DNA of 8,435 bases. Origin: an uncultured Selenomonadales bacterium (GTDB lineage: Bacteria; Bacillota; Negativicutes; Selenomonadales; Selenomonadaceae). Shown here piece by piece: positions 1 through 6,262 of this stretch; position 1 is the stretch's first letter, and every line of letters starts with the position of its first letter. The notes below the pieces were generated by a model, which saw only the letters and a list, made by a program, of their open reading frames with translations, ran no database searches and was not told the DNA's origin. Made by a program: the position numbers and the translations under genes. The stretch is from positions 1 to 8,435 of the forward strand of contig CAMJAZ010000043.1 in NCBI GenBank assembly GCA_946403735.1. The letters are read 5' to 3'.

Positions 1-56
1 TGATTCTTTGACATGCTATAGTGATTCTTTGACATGCTATAGTGATTCTTTGACAC
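1..56 (+). repeat. Iteron-like 21-bp direct repeats, type B (left end)
   Basis: Seen directly: a 21-bp unit is repeated head to tail at 1-21 and 22-42, with a partial third copy at 43-55. Read in the phase of the shared core, the units begin GCTATAGTGATT and end TTTGACAT at 15-35 and 36-56 (the last base of the second is C). The core GCTATAGTRATT is also the start of the 22-bp repeats at 8381-8435, in the same orientation. Direct repeats of about two helical turns near a replication initiator gene are the hallmark of iterons, the binding sites for Rep in theta-replicating plasmids. Calling them Rep sites is an inference. The array runs off the window edge, so the copy number is a minimum. Confidence 0.75.
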
Positions 57-134
57 CGACGCATAAAAAAAGTGGCAGTTTAGCAAGGCACAATCGGCAA
101 AGTAGCAACAGGGCAAAAAACGCTTAGACTATAT

Positions 135-152
135 AGGCTCTATAAGCCTTTT
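135..152 (+). terminator. Weak hairpin with short T-run
   Basis: AGGCT (135-139) and AGCCT (145-149) form a 5-bp stem around the loop CTATA, and TTT follows. It could be a weak intrinsic terminator for transcription arriving from the iteron side, isolating the terminase operon. The stem is short and the T-run poor. The rest of 57-134 holds no ORF; it is A-rich, with four GGCA tetramers at 74, 87, 96 and 112 whose meaning I cannot tell. Confidence 0.25.
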
Positions 153-154
153 AG

Positions 155-202
155 CAATGGCGGTTATCGCCTGCCTTTGAAAGGCGGCGAAACGCGCCAT
201 TG
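155..202. other. 48-nt G+C-rich imperfect palindrome upstream of terS
   Basis: Outer arms CAATGGCG (155-162) and CGCCATTG (195-202) are perfectly complementary over 8 bp. Inside a GTTAT / AAACG internal loop lies a second stem: CGCC (168-171) with GGCG (186-189), then, past one bulged T, GCCTTT (173-178) facing AAAGGC (180-185). The block is strikingly G+C-rich in an A+T-rich region and lies about 50 bp ahead of terS. Its right arm runs into the TTGACA of the candidate terS promoter. Possible roles, all inference: a packaging initiation site (cos or pac) read by the adjacent TerS, part of the replication origin, a structured leader or antisense RNA, or a terminator insulating the terminase operon. 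It has no cloverleaf features, so it is not a tRNA. Confidence 0.6.
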
Positions 203-228
203 ACACAAAATAAATGACAATTCAAATT
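200..228 (+). promoter_or_regulatory. Candidate promoter of the terS-terL-tape measure operon
   Basis: A perfect -35 TTGACA (200-205) is followed after 16 bp by TCAAAT (222-227), a 4/6 match to the -10 consensus. Transcription would begin near 234, just before the ribosome binding site GGAG (239-242). The -35 overlaps the end of the palindrome at 155-202, so a protein or cruciform there could control it. The weak -10 keeps confidence modest. Confidence 0.4.
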
Positions 229-250
229 AGCCTAGTTAGGAGTGGTAATT

Positions 251-565
251 TTGACTAAAAAAAATTTGAAAAGCTTAATTGAAAATATTGACAAAGATTG
301 TCAGCCAGTGGCAGAAGGCATAATAGAAGAAATTGACTTTTTACAAGGAGTACTTAAAAAGCTGAAAAAGGCAATTAAGGAACAGGGAGTAACAGCAACG
401 TATTCAACAGGCGCACCAAGAGAATCACCAGCGCTTAAAAGTTACAATGCGACAATCCAGCGCTATAGTACACTTTGCAAGCAAATTGAACTTATGATAA
501 GGAACGGAAACCAAATTGACACGGGCGAAAATGTCCTTCAATCGTGGTTAGAGGCTCAAAAATGA
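251..565 (+). CDS. terS: Phage terminase small subunit, P27-like
   Basis: Predicted 104-aa small terminase subunit, which recognises the packaging site on phage DNA and loads the TerL motor. The N-terminal two thirds is helical and charged. Residues 54-83 carry the pattern expected of P27-family small terminases: Gly-Ala-Pro, a Pro-Ala-Leu-Lys-x-Tyr-Asn segment and a closing helix rich in Tyr, Lys and Ile. The gene directly precedes and overlaps terL by ATGA (stop 563-565, terL start 562), as terS normally does, which strengthens the call. Start: TTG at 251 is preferred because GGAG at 239-242 lies 8 nt upstream; GTG at 242 in the same frame would overlap that site. Oddity: the codons for Arg-Tyr-Ser at 462-470 contain the iteron core GCTATAGTA. 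The family call rests on pattern recognition, not on a search. Confidence 0.75.
   Translation: MTKKNLKSLIENIDKDCQPVAEGIIEEIDFLQGVLKKLKKAIKEQGVTATYSTGAPRESPALKSYNATIQRYSTLCKQIELMIRNGNQIDTGENVLQSWLEAQK
462..479 (+). promoter_or_regulatory. Orphan iteron-like sequence inside terS
   Basis: GCTATAGTA (462-470) matches the first nine bases of the 22-bp iterons exactly, in the same orientation. It is followed by CACTTTG, resembling the CTTTGA of the 21-bp iterons with one base fewer between the blocks. This could be an extra Rep-binding site within the terminase gene, linking copy control to packaging, or chance constrained by the codons. The match is observed; the function is speculation. Confidence 0.3.
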
Positions 566-2211
566 ATTGGTTGATAGAATATCATAACCAGATTAAAAGC
601 GGCGCTGTAACCGTTTCTAAGCGGCTTAGGCGCGTGTATGATAAGCTTGTAGATGATTGTTTAAATCCTAAAGGAGAATTTGTATTTTCGGAGCGCCACG
701 CAAATAAGCCAATAGATTTTATTGAGAGATTTTGCAAAAATTCTAAAGGTGAACAGGCGGGAAAAACTTTAAAGCTTGAACTTTGGCAAAAAGCATTTAT
801 CAGCGCCTTATTTGGATTTGTCGACGCCGAAGGCAATCGGAGATACCGTGAAGTCATTTTGTACGTAGCTAGAAAGAACGGTAAATCGACACTGCTTGCA
901 GGATTGGCGCTGTATTGTCTAGTGGCGGACGGAGAATTGGGCGCGGAGGTTTACTGCGCGGCGACTAAAAAGGAACAAGCCAGAATCGTTTTTGACGAAT
1001 GTGTCAATATGGTTAAGCAGTCACCAGATTTAGCACATAACATCAAGAAACGAAAGACGGATTTATATTTCGGCTTGACATTCTCAAAGCTGAAACCATT
1101 GGGCAGAAATGCGGATACACAAGACGGACTAAATGCAAGCGCTATCGTGCTTGATGAACTCCACGCGATAAAGGATCGCGAGCAATACGAAGTTTTAAAG
1201 CAGTCACAATCGGCAAGAAATAATCCACTTTTGATAATGATAACAACGGCAGGAACACTGCGCGAATCAATCTTTGATGATATGTACAAATATGCTTGCG
1301 ACGTTGCGGACGGGATTGTTGACGACAAAGAATTTCTGCCGATACTATACGAGCTAGACGAAAAAGCCGAATGGAAGAATCCAGCAATGTGGCAAAAGGC
1401 TAACCCGTCATTAGGTACAATCAAGAAACTTGAAGATTTAAAATCGAAGGTAAAACGCGCCGCGCAAAGTCCTAGAGACTTGACGGGCTTATTGACGAAA
1501 GATTTTAACGTAATCCAGAATCAAGCTAAAGCGTGGCTAACATTTGACGACATCAACAACCCAGAAACCTTTAACCTTGCAGATTTTAAGGGCGCGTACG
1601 CAATCGGCGGCGCGGATTTATCGAGGACGTTAGATTTAACCTGCGCAACAATTTTGATAATGGATAAATCGGAGAAAAAATTTGTACATCAAATGTACTG
1701 GCTACCAGCGGACGGCTTTAACGAAAGAGTGAAGGAAGAGAAAATCCCATATGATAAATGGCACGACGCAGGACTTTTGCGCCTTTGCAAAGGCAACACA
1801 ATTAACTATGCAGATATAACCGAATGGTTTATGGAAATAGTGAAAGCGTACGGTATCACCGTGTTGTGGATTTATTTCGACCCGTACAGCGCCCGTTATT
1901 GGGTAGACGAAATGCAAGCAACAGGTTTCCGAATGGAGAAAATTTATCAGACGGCTAAAAATTTATCGCTACCAATGCAGACTTTGGGCGCAGACCTACA
2001 GGCAAAACGGGTAAACTATAATGACAATCCATTAACGAAATGGTGCTTAAGCAACACTGGCGTCATTGAAGATAACAACGGAAATATTTTACCAATCAAA
2101 GCTGGCGGCGCTAAAAATAGAATTGACGGTACAGCGTCACTGATTGACGCATACGCGGGATTGTACGCGCATTACCAAGAAATGAAAAACTTAGCAAAGG
2201 ACGTGAAATAA
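562..2211 (+). CDS. terL: Phage terminase large subunit (Terminase_1 / HK97-like)
   Basis: Complete 549-aa packaging motor: an ATPase that pumps DNA into a procapsid and a nuclease that cuts concatemers. ATPase domain: Walker A ARKNGKST at residues 103-110, Walker B AIVLDELHA at 194-202 with Asp198 and catalytic Glu199, and coupling motif ITTAG at 227-231. RNase H-like nuclease domain: acidic residues Asp352 (GGADLS), Asp440 (YFDPYSA) and Asp522 (NRIDGTASLIDA), the usual three-aspartate metal site. All key residues are present and the length is normal, so the enzyme is probably active. Start: ATG 562 with GAGG at 551-554, 7 nt upstream; a GTG at 544 in frame has no better signal. It overlaps terS by 4 nt and abuts the tape-measure gene with no gap. 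Notably, no portal gene follows, unlike almost every tailed phage. Confidence 0.95.
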   Translation: MNWLIEYHNQIKSGAVTVSKRLRRVYDKLVDDCLNPKGEFVFSERHANKPIDFIERFCKNSKGEQAGKTLKLELWQKAFISALFGFVDAEGNRRYREVILYVARKNGKSTLLAGLALYCLVADGELGAEVYCAATKKEQARIVFDECVNMVKQSPDLAHNIKKRKTDLYFGLTFSKLKPLGRNADTQDGLNASAIVLDELHAIKDREQYEVLKQSQSARNNPLLIMITTAGTLRESIFDDMYKYACDVADGIVDDKEFLPILYELDEKAEWKNPAMWQKANPSLGTIKKLEDLKSKVKRAAQSPRDLTGLLTKDFNVIQNQAKAWLTFDDINNPETFNLADFKGAYAIGGADLSRTLDLTCATILIMDKSEKKFVHQMYWLPADGFNERVKEEKIPYDKWHDAGLLRLCKGNTINYADITEWFMEIVKAYGITVLWIYFDPYSARYWVDEMQATGFRMEKIYQTAKNLSLPMQTLGADLQAKRVNYNDNPLTKWCLSNTGVIEDNNGNILPIKAGGAKNRIDGTASLIDAYAGLYAHYQEMKNLAKDVK

Positions 2212-4665
2212 TTGGCAGAAACAGTTGACGAATTGCTTTTTAGACTGCACCTTAACGCCGATGAAATGAATCAGCAATTTGTACAAGTCAGCAGGACGTT
2301 AAACCAGAATTTAACCAGAATCAACCGTGAAAGAAATTTAATCAATATTCAAACTCAGATTGACTTGCAGGGGCTTGACGCCGCGAATGACGCAACGCAA
2401 ATTTTTGAAATCAGACAACGTAGTCTGCAAAGACAGCTTGAAGCACAAAGGGCTAGGCTTAATCTTTTAAACGTAGCACTGCGTGATACAGCCAACCGTA
2501 CGGGCGAAACATCAGACGCTACCCAACGCGCACAAATTCAGTATGAACAAGCAAGACTGGCAGTCAGACGCCTTGAAACTCAACTTGAAAATTTGAATGA
2601 AACTCAACGTGAAACGGCGACTAATTCCAGTTGGACTGAACGAATCCAAAATACGATTGAGACAGGGCGTTTCATCAGCGCCGTTGAAAATATAAAAAGC
2701 GTCATTGAAGGCGTAACAGCCGAAGTCACGCGCTTGATAAACCGTTTTCAAGAAATGGAAAAAACGGCGTATGATTTTAATCTGCCATTCGATAAAGCAA
2801 AAGATTTTGCCATGCAGATAAAACTTGCAGGCGCTGAAATACAAGACGTTGGAGGTTATCTGCGCGGAATAACAGACGCCCTTGTAAAAGGCGAGGTAGA
2901 CGATCCCGAATGGATAGCACTATCAAAATATGGCGCTGAAATTTTTGACGAAACAGGACGGCTTAAAGATTATGCGGAAATTTTGGAAGAAGTCCACAAA
3001 GCTTATCAAAAGGCAAAGGCAGAAGGCAGTGGAATAGAATTTCTACAACTTACAGGCGGCGAAAGTGGCGTTACGGACGCTATACAACTTCTTGAAAGGT
3101 ACGAAGACGCCAAAGAGGACGCGGCAAAAGTTTTTAAATCTGGCATAGACCCTAAGGAATTGCAACAAGCCGAACGTTCACTTAATCTGCTTTTAGTCCA
3201 GCTGGAAGAGTTCCACGATTCGGTTAGCGACTTAATCACGCCTGCGGTAATTGAAACTACAGAAAATCTCTTTGAAATATTCCGAACTGGCACGCAGTTT
3301 GTAAAAGAAAATAAAGATGAGTTGCGAGAATTGGGCGCAACTATTCGTGACCTTTCAAGCTACCTACCAGCCAGCCAATCAGCCGATTTACTTTTTGGCA
3401 GTCTGAAAAAATTGTTTGAAAATGACAATGATTCAGCGACTGAATTAATGTCAACCGTTGATAAGCTAAAATCAGGACTTGACGGGCTGAAAGACAAAAA
3501 TAACCTTAGTCAGTATGGAGTACGACGCACAAATCAATTTCGCGATGAAATACAGGATATACGCCTTGAACTTGATTATATTGATGAATACGAACGCGCC
3601 ATAGCTGAACTTAATTTATGGAAACAGCGCGAACTTGACAATAAAACTTTCGTGTCATTCGACGAACGATTAGCCATTGAGGAATTGTATAGCGTCAAGC
3701 TTGAAAAAATTCAGCGTGACCGCGAGGAAAACCAGAATCAAATTTTGGAAGAATCGCAGAAACGTACAAAGGCTTTAATGCAAGAATCTTTTGACGTACT
3801 AGCCGAACGTGATTTAAGCGCATGGGAAAAAGAATCAATAGAAATCAAACGTTGGGAAGAACAAGCCCTTGAATCACTTGAAAAATATCGTGACGCCATA
3901 GGTGACAAAAACGAATATGTGGAAGAGGCCGCCGCCATTACAGTAAACGCACTAGCTAAAGAGACTGCCGCATTTGAAAGGGAAATGGATAAAATACGCG
4001 GCAAAACTCAATCGCTAGCAGAAAAGATTTTTGAGCAGGAACATTCAAGGCGCGATATTGATTTAATGCGAGCGCAAAAGGAACGCGCTGAAATGTACGA
4101 AGAGGGAATGTACCCCGCGCAGATGATTGAACGTTGGTTTAAAAATCGGTTAGGCGAAATTCGCGGCAATGTTGCAGAGGATTCAAGCGGCAAGTACACT
4201 CAAAAGCCTAAGCTACAACTAGATAATCCAAGCGGCTTTCAAATCCTTTATGGCTCAAATATAGCACAACAACAACTACCGAATACCGATTTTTATAGCC
4301 AGATACAAGGGCAAGTGGACAAATATTTAAATGCCGAAGGATCGCCAGCTTATAATCTCCAGAATCAACACGCCGCACTGCAACAGGCTTTAAACGTACC
4401 AATAGATAAATTTGCGCAGTCAGTTCAAGAATTCGCCGCAGTTCCACAACAAATTTCAAGTGTCGTACAACGTACCGATAACCGCCCACCAACCGTAAAT
4501 CTTAATGTTAGTGTAAGTCCTAATATTGATTTAGGCGGCGCCTACGTCTTCGATAACTATATGAAAATGCAACTGGTTGATGATATTACTAATGACGTTG
4601 TTAAACTAGTTACAGACGCTGTACAAGGCGCTACAAGCCAAATGAATTTTAGTTATTCCAACTGA
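2212..4665 (+). CDS. Phage tail tape-measure protein
   Basis: Predicted 817-aa tape measure, the rod-like scaffold that sets tail length and is ejected during infection. Long amphipathic helices and coiled coil span about residues 20-135 and 435-650. A globular stretch at about 180-345 resembles the N-terminal region of siphophage tape measures, and a Gln/Asn-rich linker (about 680-760) leads to a beta-rich C-terminus (about 759-780). I see no membrane-spanning segment. At roughly 0.15 nm per residue, as in lambda, it would specify a tail of about 120 nm (inference). The start is TTG, base for base next to the terL TAA, with AAAGGA at 2196-2201 as ribosome binding site, so translation is probably coupled to terL. 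The position is odd: tape measures normally follow the tail tube and the G/G-T chaperones, which here lie downstream beyond a regulator. Another coiled-coil structural protein is possible but less likely. Confidence 0.8.
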   Translation: MAETVDELLFRLHLNADEMNQQFVQVSRTLNQNLTRINRERNLINIQTQIDLQGLDAANDATQIFEIRQRSLQRQLEAQRARLNLLNVALRDTANRTGETSDATQRAQIQYEQARLAVRRLETQLENLNETQRETATNSSWTERIQNTIETGRFISAVENIKSVIEGVTAEVTRLINRFQEMEKTAYDFNLPFDKAKDFAMQIKLAGAEIQDVGGYLRGITDALVKGEVDDPEWIALSKYGAEIFDETGRLKDYAEILEEVHKAYQKAKAEGSGIEFLQLTGGESGVTDAIQLLERYEDAKEDAAKVFKSGIDPKELQQAERSLNLLLVQLEEFHDSVSDLITPAVIETTENLFEIFRTGTQFVKENKDELRELGATIRDLSSYLPASQSADLLFGSLKKLFENDNDSATELMSTVDKLKSGLDGLKDKNNLSQYGVRRTNQFRDEIQDIRLELDYIDEYERAIAELNLWKQRELDNKTFVSFDERLAIEELYSVKLEKIQRDREENQNQILEESQKRTKALMQESFDVLAERDLSAWEKESIEIKRWEEQALESLEKYRDAIGDKNEYVEEAAAITVNALAKETAAFEREMDKIRGKTQSLAEKIFEQEHSRRDIDLMRAQKERAEMYEEGMYPAQMIERWFKNRLGEIRGNVAEDSSGKYTQKPKLQLDNPSGFQILYGSNIAQQQLPNTDFYSQIQGQVDKYLNAEGSPAYNLQNQHAALQQALNVPIDKFAQSVQEFAAVPQQISSVVQRTDNRPPTVNLNVSVSPNIDLGGAYVFDNYMKMQLVDDITNDVVKLVTDAVQGATSQMNFSYSN

Positions 4666-4673
4666 TTTTTTTG
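4649..4673 (+). terminator. Weak terminator candidate after the tape-measure gene
   Basis: AGTT (4651-4654) and AACT (4660-4663) form a 4-bp stem around ATTCC, extendable by one wobble and one A-T pair. TTTTTTT follows at 4666-4672. The T-run is good but the stem is short, so termination would be partial. It would mark the end of the terS-terL-tape measure operon. Confidence 0.3.
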
Positions 4674-4700
4674 TTTGTGTACTACCGCAAATTGTGATAA
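4671..4700 (+). promoter_or_regulatory. Possible promoter of the XRE regulator gene
   Basis: TTGTTT (4671-4676) and TGATAA (4695-4700) are separated by 18 bp, giving partial matches to -35 and -10. They sit in a 59-bp gap between the tape-measure stop and the regulator start. The ribosome binding site AAGGCGGTGA follows at 4711-4720. Confidence 0.3.
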
Positions 4701-4724
4701 CATAAAAAAAAAGGCGGTGATATA

Positions 4725-5318
4725 ATGTCAAAAACTAAAAACGCATTTGGATTAAAATTTTGGAATGGACGTTATATTCTCCTTAGAAATTATTTTTTAA
4801 ATATTAAGATTGGAAATCAAATATTCAGGTGGCATTGTAAAGACACAGACGTTTTGTCTATCGTCAAAAAAAATCGGCAATATAGCGAAGTACATTTGAA
4901 AGCAACCGTCGATAAATTAACTAAATTTGAATCATTGATTAAACATCATTTATTACGTTTAAACAAATTATTGGAAAAAACTTTAATAGCTAATGCGCCT
5001 AATAGGTACAGGATAATTTCGCTAATATCGAAATATTCAGAGGTTTTAGGAGACGTGAATTTCTTAAAAAATTTGTTAGATAACCCACAAAAAAATGATA
5101 CTAAATTGATACAGAAATCAAAATTTGCCACACGCTTAAAAATCGCTAGAAACGAATATAATTTCACTCAGCAAGAATTGGCAGACGAACTTGGTTTAAG
5201 TAAAGGCGCTATTGTGCAATACGAACAAGGCATAAGAGAACCGCCAATGTCAAGACTAATGGATATTGCAATGACACTAGACAAATCTATTGACTGGCTA
5301 GTTGGCTTAAAAGATTAA
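4725..5318 (+). CDS. XRE-family transcriptional regulator with unusual N-terminal domain
   Basis: A 197-aa protein with a Cro/cI-type helix-turn-helix at residues 134-195. TQQELADELGLSKGAIVQYE (148-167) is the classic helix-turn-recognition helix, followed by the usual closing helices ending in DWLVG. The first 125 residues are basic and aromatic, rich in Lys, Leu, Phe and Tyr, and I do not recognise them; they may carry an oligomerisation or sensing function. In most phage repressors the HTH is N-terminal, so this order is reversed. No RecA-dependent autocleavage (LexA-like) domain is visible. ATG 4725 has a clear site AAGGCGGTGA 4 nt upstream. The gene is more A+T-rich to the eye than its neighbours, hinting at separate acquisition. 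A perfect palindrome lies 56 bp after its stop at the next promoter and is its likely operator (inference). Confidence 0.8.
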   Translation: MSKTKNAFGLKFWNGRYILLRNYFLNIKIGNQIFRWHCKDTDVLSIVKKNRQYSEVHLKATVDKLTKFESLIKHHLLRLNKLLEKTLIANAPNRYRIISLISKYSEVLGDVNFLKNLLDNPQKNDTKLIQKSKFATRLKIARNEYNFTQQELADELGLSKGAIVQYEQGIREPPMSRLMDIAMTLDKSIDWLVGLKD

Positions 5319-5348
5319 AAAAAAAGATAAAAAAATGTGCTTATAATA

Positions 5349-5377
5349 TTGCAAAACAGTATATCAAAATGTATAAT
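5349..5377 (+). promoter_or_regulatory. Strong sigma-70-type promoter of the tail-chaperone operon
   Basis: TTGCAA (5349-5354, 4/6 match) and a perfect TATAAT (5372-5377) are separated by the ideal 17 bp. Transcription would start near 5384. That is inside the left arm of the palindrome at 5375-5405, so a bound repressor would block RNA polymerase. The new transcript would lack part of the stem and so escape the terminator formed in read-through transcripts. Confidence 0.7.
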
Positions 5378-5411
5378 AAAGTTAATCTTAACGATTAACT
5401 TTATTTTTTTT
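5375..5411 (+). terminator. Perfect palindrome: operator and/or intrinsic terminator
   Basis: Arms of 13 bp, AATAAAGTTAATC (5375-5387) and GATTAACTTTATT (5393-5405), are perfectly complementary around the loop TTAAC. Eight T residues run from 5404 to 5411. As RNA this is an A+T-rich but complete intrinsic terminator for the regulator gene. As DNA, GTTAATC-5-GATTAAC has the size and symmetry of a Cro/cI-type operator and covers the -10 edge and start point of the promoter at 5349-5377. The ribosome binding site of the next gene begins right after the T-run. The symmetry is observed; the dual role is inferred. Confidence 0.7.
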
Positions 5412-5426
5412 AGGAGTGATGATTAT

Positions 5427-5732
5427 ATGGTGAAACCTACTATCACAATCGGCGGCGTGACGCACGAAATTAAGACGTTGACGGGCAAAGATTGGCGCAT
5501 TTTGGGCGAGTTCATCAACGCTGATATTCAAGCCAAGAGCGCAGATTATCTTGAAAAGCACGCAGAATTTATTGCCCATTTCTTCGACGGCGTAACCGCA
5601 GATGATATTTTGAACTTGCCGATTGGTGACATTATGCCGTTATATTCTGCTATTCAGCGTTACTTTACGCAGTCCATATCGACGAAACTTGAGGAAATCT
5701 CAAAAAACGTACCGACGGACGGCGCGGCGTAA
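5427..5732 (+). CDS. Tail assembly chaperone, gpG-like (unshifted product)
   Basis: A 101-aa small acidic protein resembling the G component of siphophage tail assembly chaperones, which coat the tape measure and help the tail tube polymerise around it. It has a beta-rich N-terminus (ITIGGVTHEIKTLTGKDW, residues 5-22), a helical middle and a Pro-Leu-Tyr helix near 71-80. What identifies it is the arrangement: a slippery heptamer seven codons before the stop, and an open -1 frame encoding a short extension. ATG 5427 is preferred over upstream in-frame codons from 5337, since AGGAGTGA (5412-5419) lies 7 nt before it and the upstream stretch is promoter and palindrome. It is the first gene of an operon driven from 5349-5377. 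Typical phages place it immediately before the tape measure; here it lies about 3.2 kb downstream of the tape-measure start. Confidence 0.7.
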   Translation: MVKPTITIGGVTHEIKTLTGKDWRILGEFINADIQAKSADYLEKHAEFIAHFFDGVTADDILNLPIGDIMPLYSAIQRYFTQSISTKLEEISKNVPTDGAA

Positions 5733-5929
5733 AAGTCGAGTTGTCCATTTACGAACAGTATTTGTACCGCGTCATTTATTGGGCACAAAAATTTAATCTA
5801 AGTTTTTCAGACGTCGAGAAAATGCCGCTTGATTTACTTTTCGACTTTGAGCTTGTCGAATCGAAAGTTGACGCCGCATTTCAAGACAATCAAGTCCAAA
5901 AAAAAGTTTATATTGACGATATTTTCTAA
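5427..5929 (+). CDS. Tail assembly chaperone, gpG-T-like frameshift fusion
   Basis: Predicted 167-aa product: residues 1-94 as in the unshifted protein, then 73 residues read in the -1 frame from 5708. The extension begins RTDGRRG and continues into IYEQYLYRVIYWAQKF, ending in an acidic tail with YIDDIF. In lambda, the minor G-T product links the tape measure to tail tube subunits, and a fixed G : G-T ratio is needed. The extension frame has a TTG at 5741 but no ribosome binding site for it, so independent translation is unlikely. The 12-nt gap after the 0-frame stop, the open -1 frame and the perfect heptamer all support frameshifting. The sequence also predicts a ruler partner in the same element, and the tape measure at 2212-4665 fits. 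Confidence 0.7.
5702..5708 (+). promoter_or_regulatory. Programmed -1 ribosomal frameshift site A_AAA_AAC
   Basis: In the frame starting at 5427 the codons read TCA AAA AAC, so 5702-5708 is the canonical X_XXY_YYZ heptamer A AAA AAC. Slipping back one base enters a frame open to the stop at 5927-5929. A Shine-Dalgarno-like GAGGAAA (5691-5697) lies a few bases upstream, where such elements stimulate shifting in dnaX. Downstream, CGAC (5713-5716) can pair with GTCG (5735-5738), and GGAC (5717-5720) with GTCC (5743-5746), so weak secondary structure is possible. Confidence 0.75.
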
Positions 5930-5941
5930 GGAGTGGTGAAA

Positions 5942-6262
5942 ATGACGAACATCAAACTTGACCTTGTAAAATTCAAAAGTGGTTATCGCGTCATTGCAAA
6001 CGTTGACGGAGAAACCCTTAGCTACAAAACTACAGATGAATCGCTTGCCGAAGACGTTTTGAACTTTACGCGCAAAATTGTAAACGCGGCTGATGAAACG
6101 GGCGACACGCCGATTATTGACACTGGCAAAACTGCCGACGGCGATTATATGATTATGGCGTCCATTGACGGCATTGAACACTGTCTTAACGTTGAAAAAC
6201 AACTTGACGCCTACGAGATTTTAAATTTCTTAATTGCCATTTTTGAGGACGACGAAGAATGA
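5942..6262 (+). CDS. Unrecognised 106-aa acidic protein with internal duplication
   Basis: Function unknown. ATG 5942 has AAGGAG (5928-5933) 8 nt upstream. The start lies 12 nt after the frameshift product's stop and the gene overlaps the next one by ATGA, so it belongs to the chaperone operon. The protein contains two gapless 28-residue repeats, Tyr15-Phe42 and Tyr69-Phe96. Each has the pattern Y-x-(V/I)-(I/M)-A-(N/S)-(V/I)-D-G, then 12 variable residues, then A-x-(D/E)-(V/I)-L-N-F. Each repeat looks like two beta strands plus a helix, joined by a linker rich in Asp, Thr and Gly. It ends in the acidic FEDDEE. No signal peptide or membrane segment. It could be a small adaptor or inhibitor acting on a phage or host protein, but nothing in the sequence names a target. 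Confidence 0.75.
   Translation: MTNIKLDLVKFKSGYRVIANVDGETLSYKTTDESLAEDVLNFTRKIVNAADETGDTPIIDTGKTADGDYMIMASIDGIEHCLNVEKQLDAYEILNFLIAIFEDDEE

Noticed and set aside
8..55. TTGACA motifs in the left repeats (8-13, 29-34, 50-55) as promoters
   Set aside because: No -10 element lies at 15-19 bp from any of them; the nearby TATAGT is part of the repeat at the wrong distance.
1..56. CRISPR array
   Set aside because: The repeats are contiguous, without unique spacers, and no cas gene is present; the 21- and 22-bp tandem units fit iterons.
155..202. tRNA or rho-independent terminator
   Set aside because: There is no cloverleaf, anticodon arm or CCA end, and no T-run after the stem.
951..1424. 157-aa ORF on the - strand inside terL, and other - strand ORFs throughout
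   Set aside because: They are antisense to strongly supported + strand genes, show Ser/Phe-rich low-complexity translations typical of shadows, and lack ribosome binding sites and neighbours.
5337..5426. Upstream extension of the chaperone gene from an earlier non-ATG codon at 5337
   Set aside because: The stretch is occupied by a promoter and palindrome, and ATG 5427 has a well-placed AGGAGTGA.
5741..5929. Independent 62-aa gene starting at TTG 5741
   Set aside because: No ribosome binding site precedes it, and the in-phase A_AAA_AAC heptamer upstream explains it better as a -1 frameshift extension.
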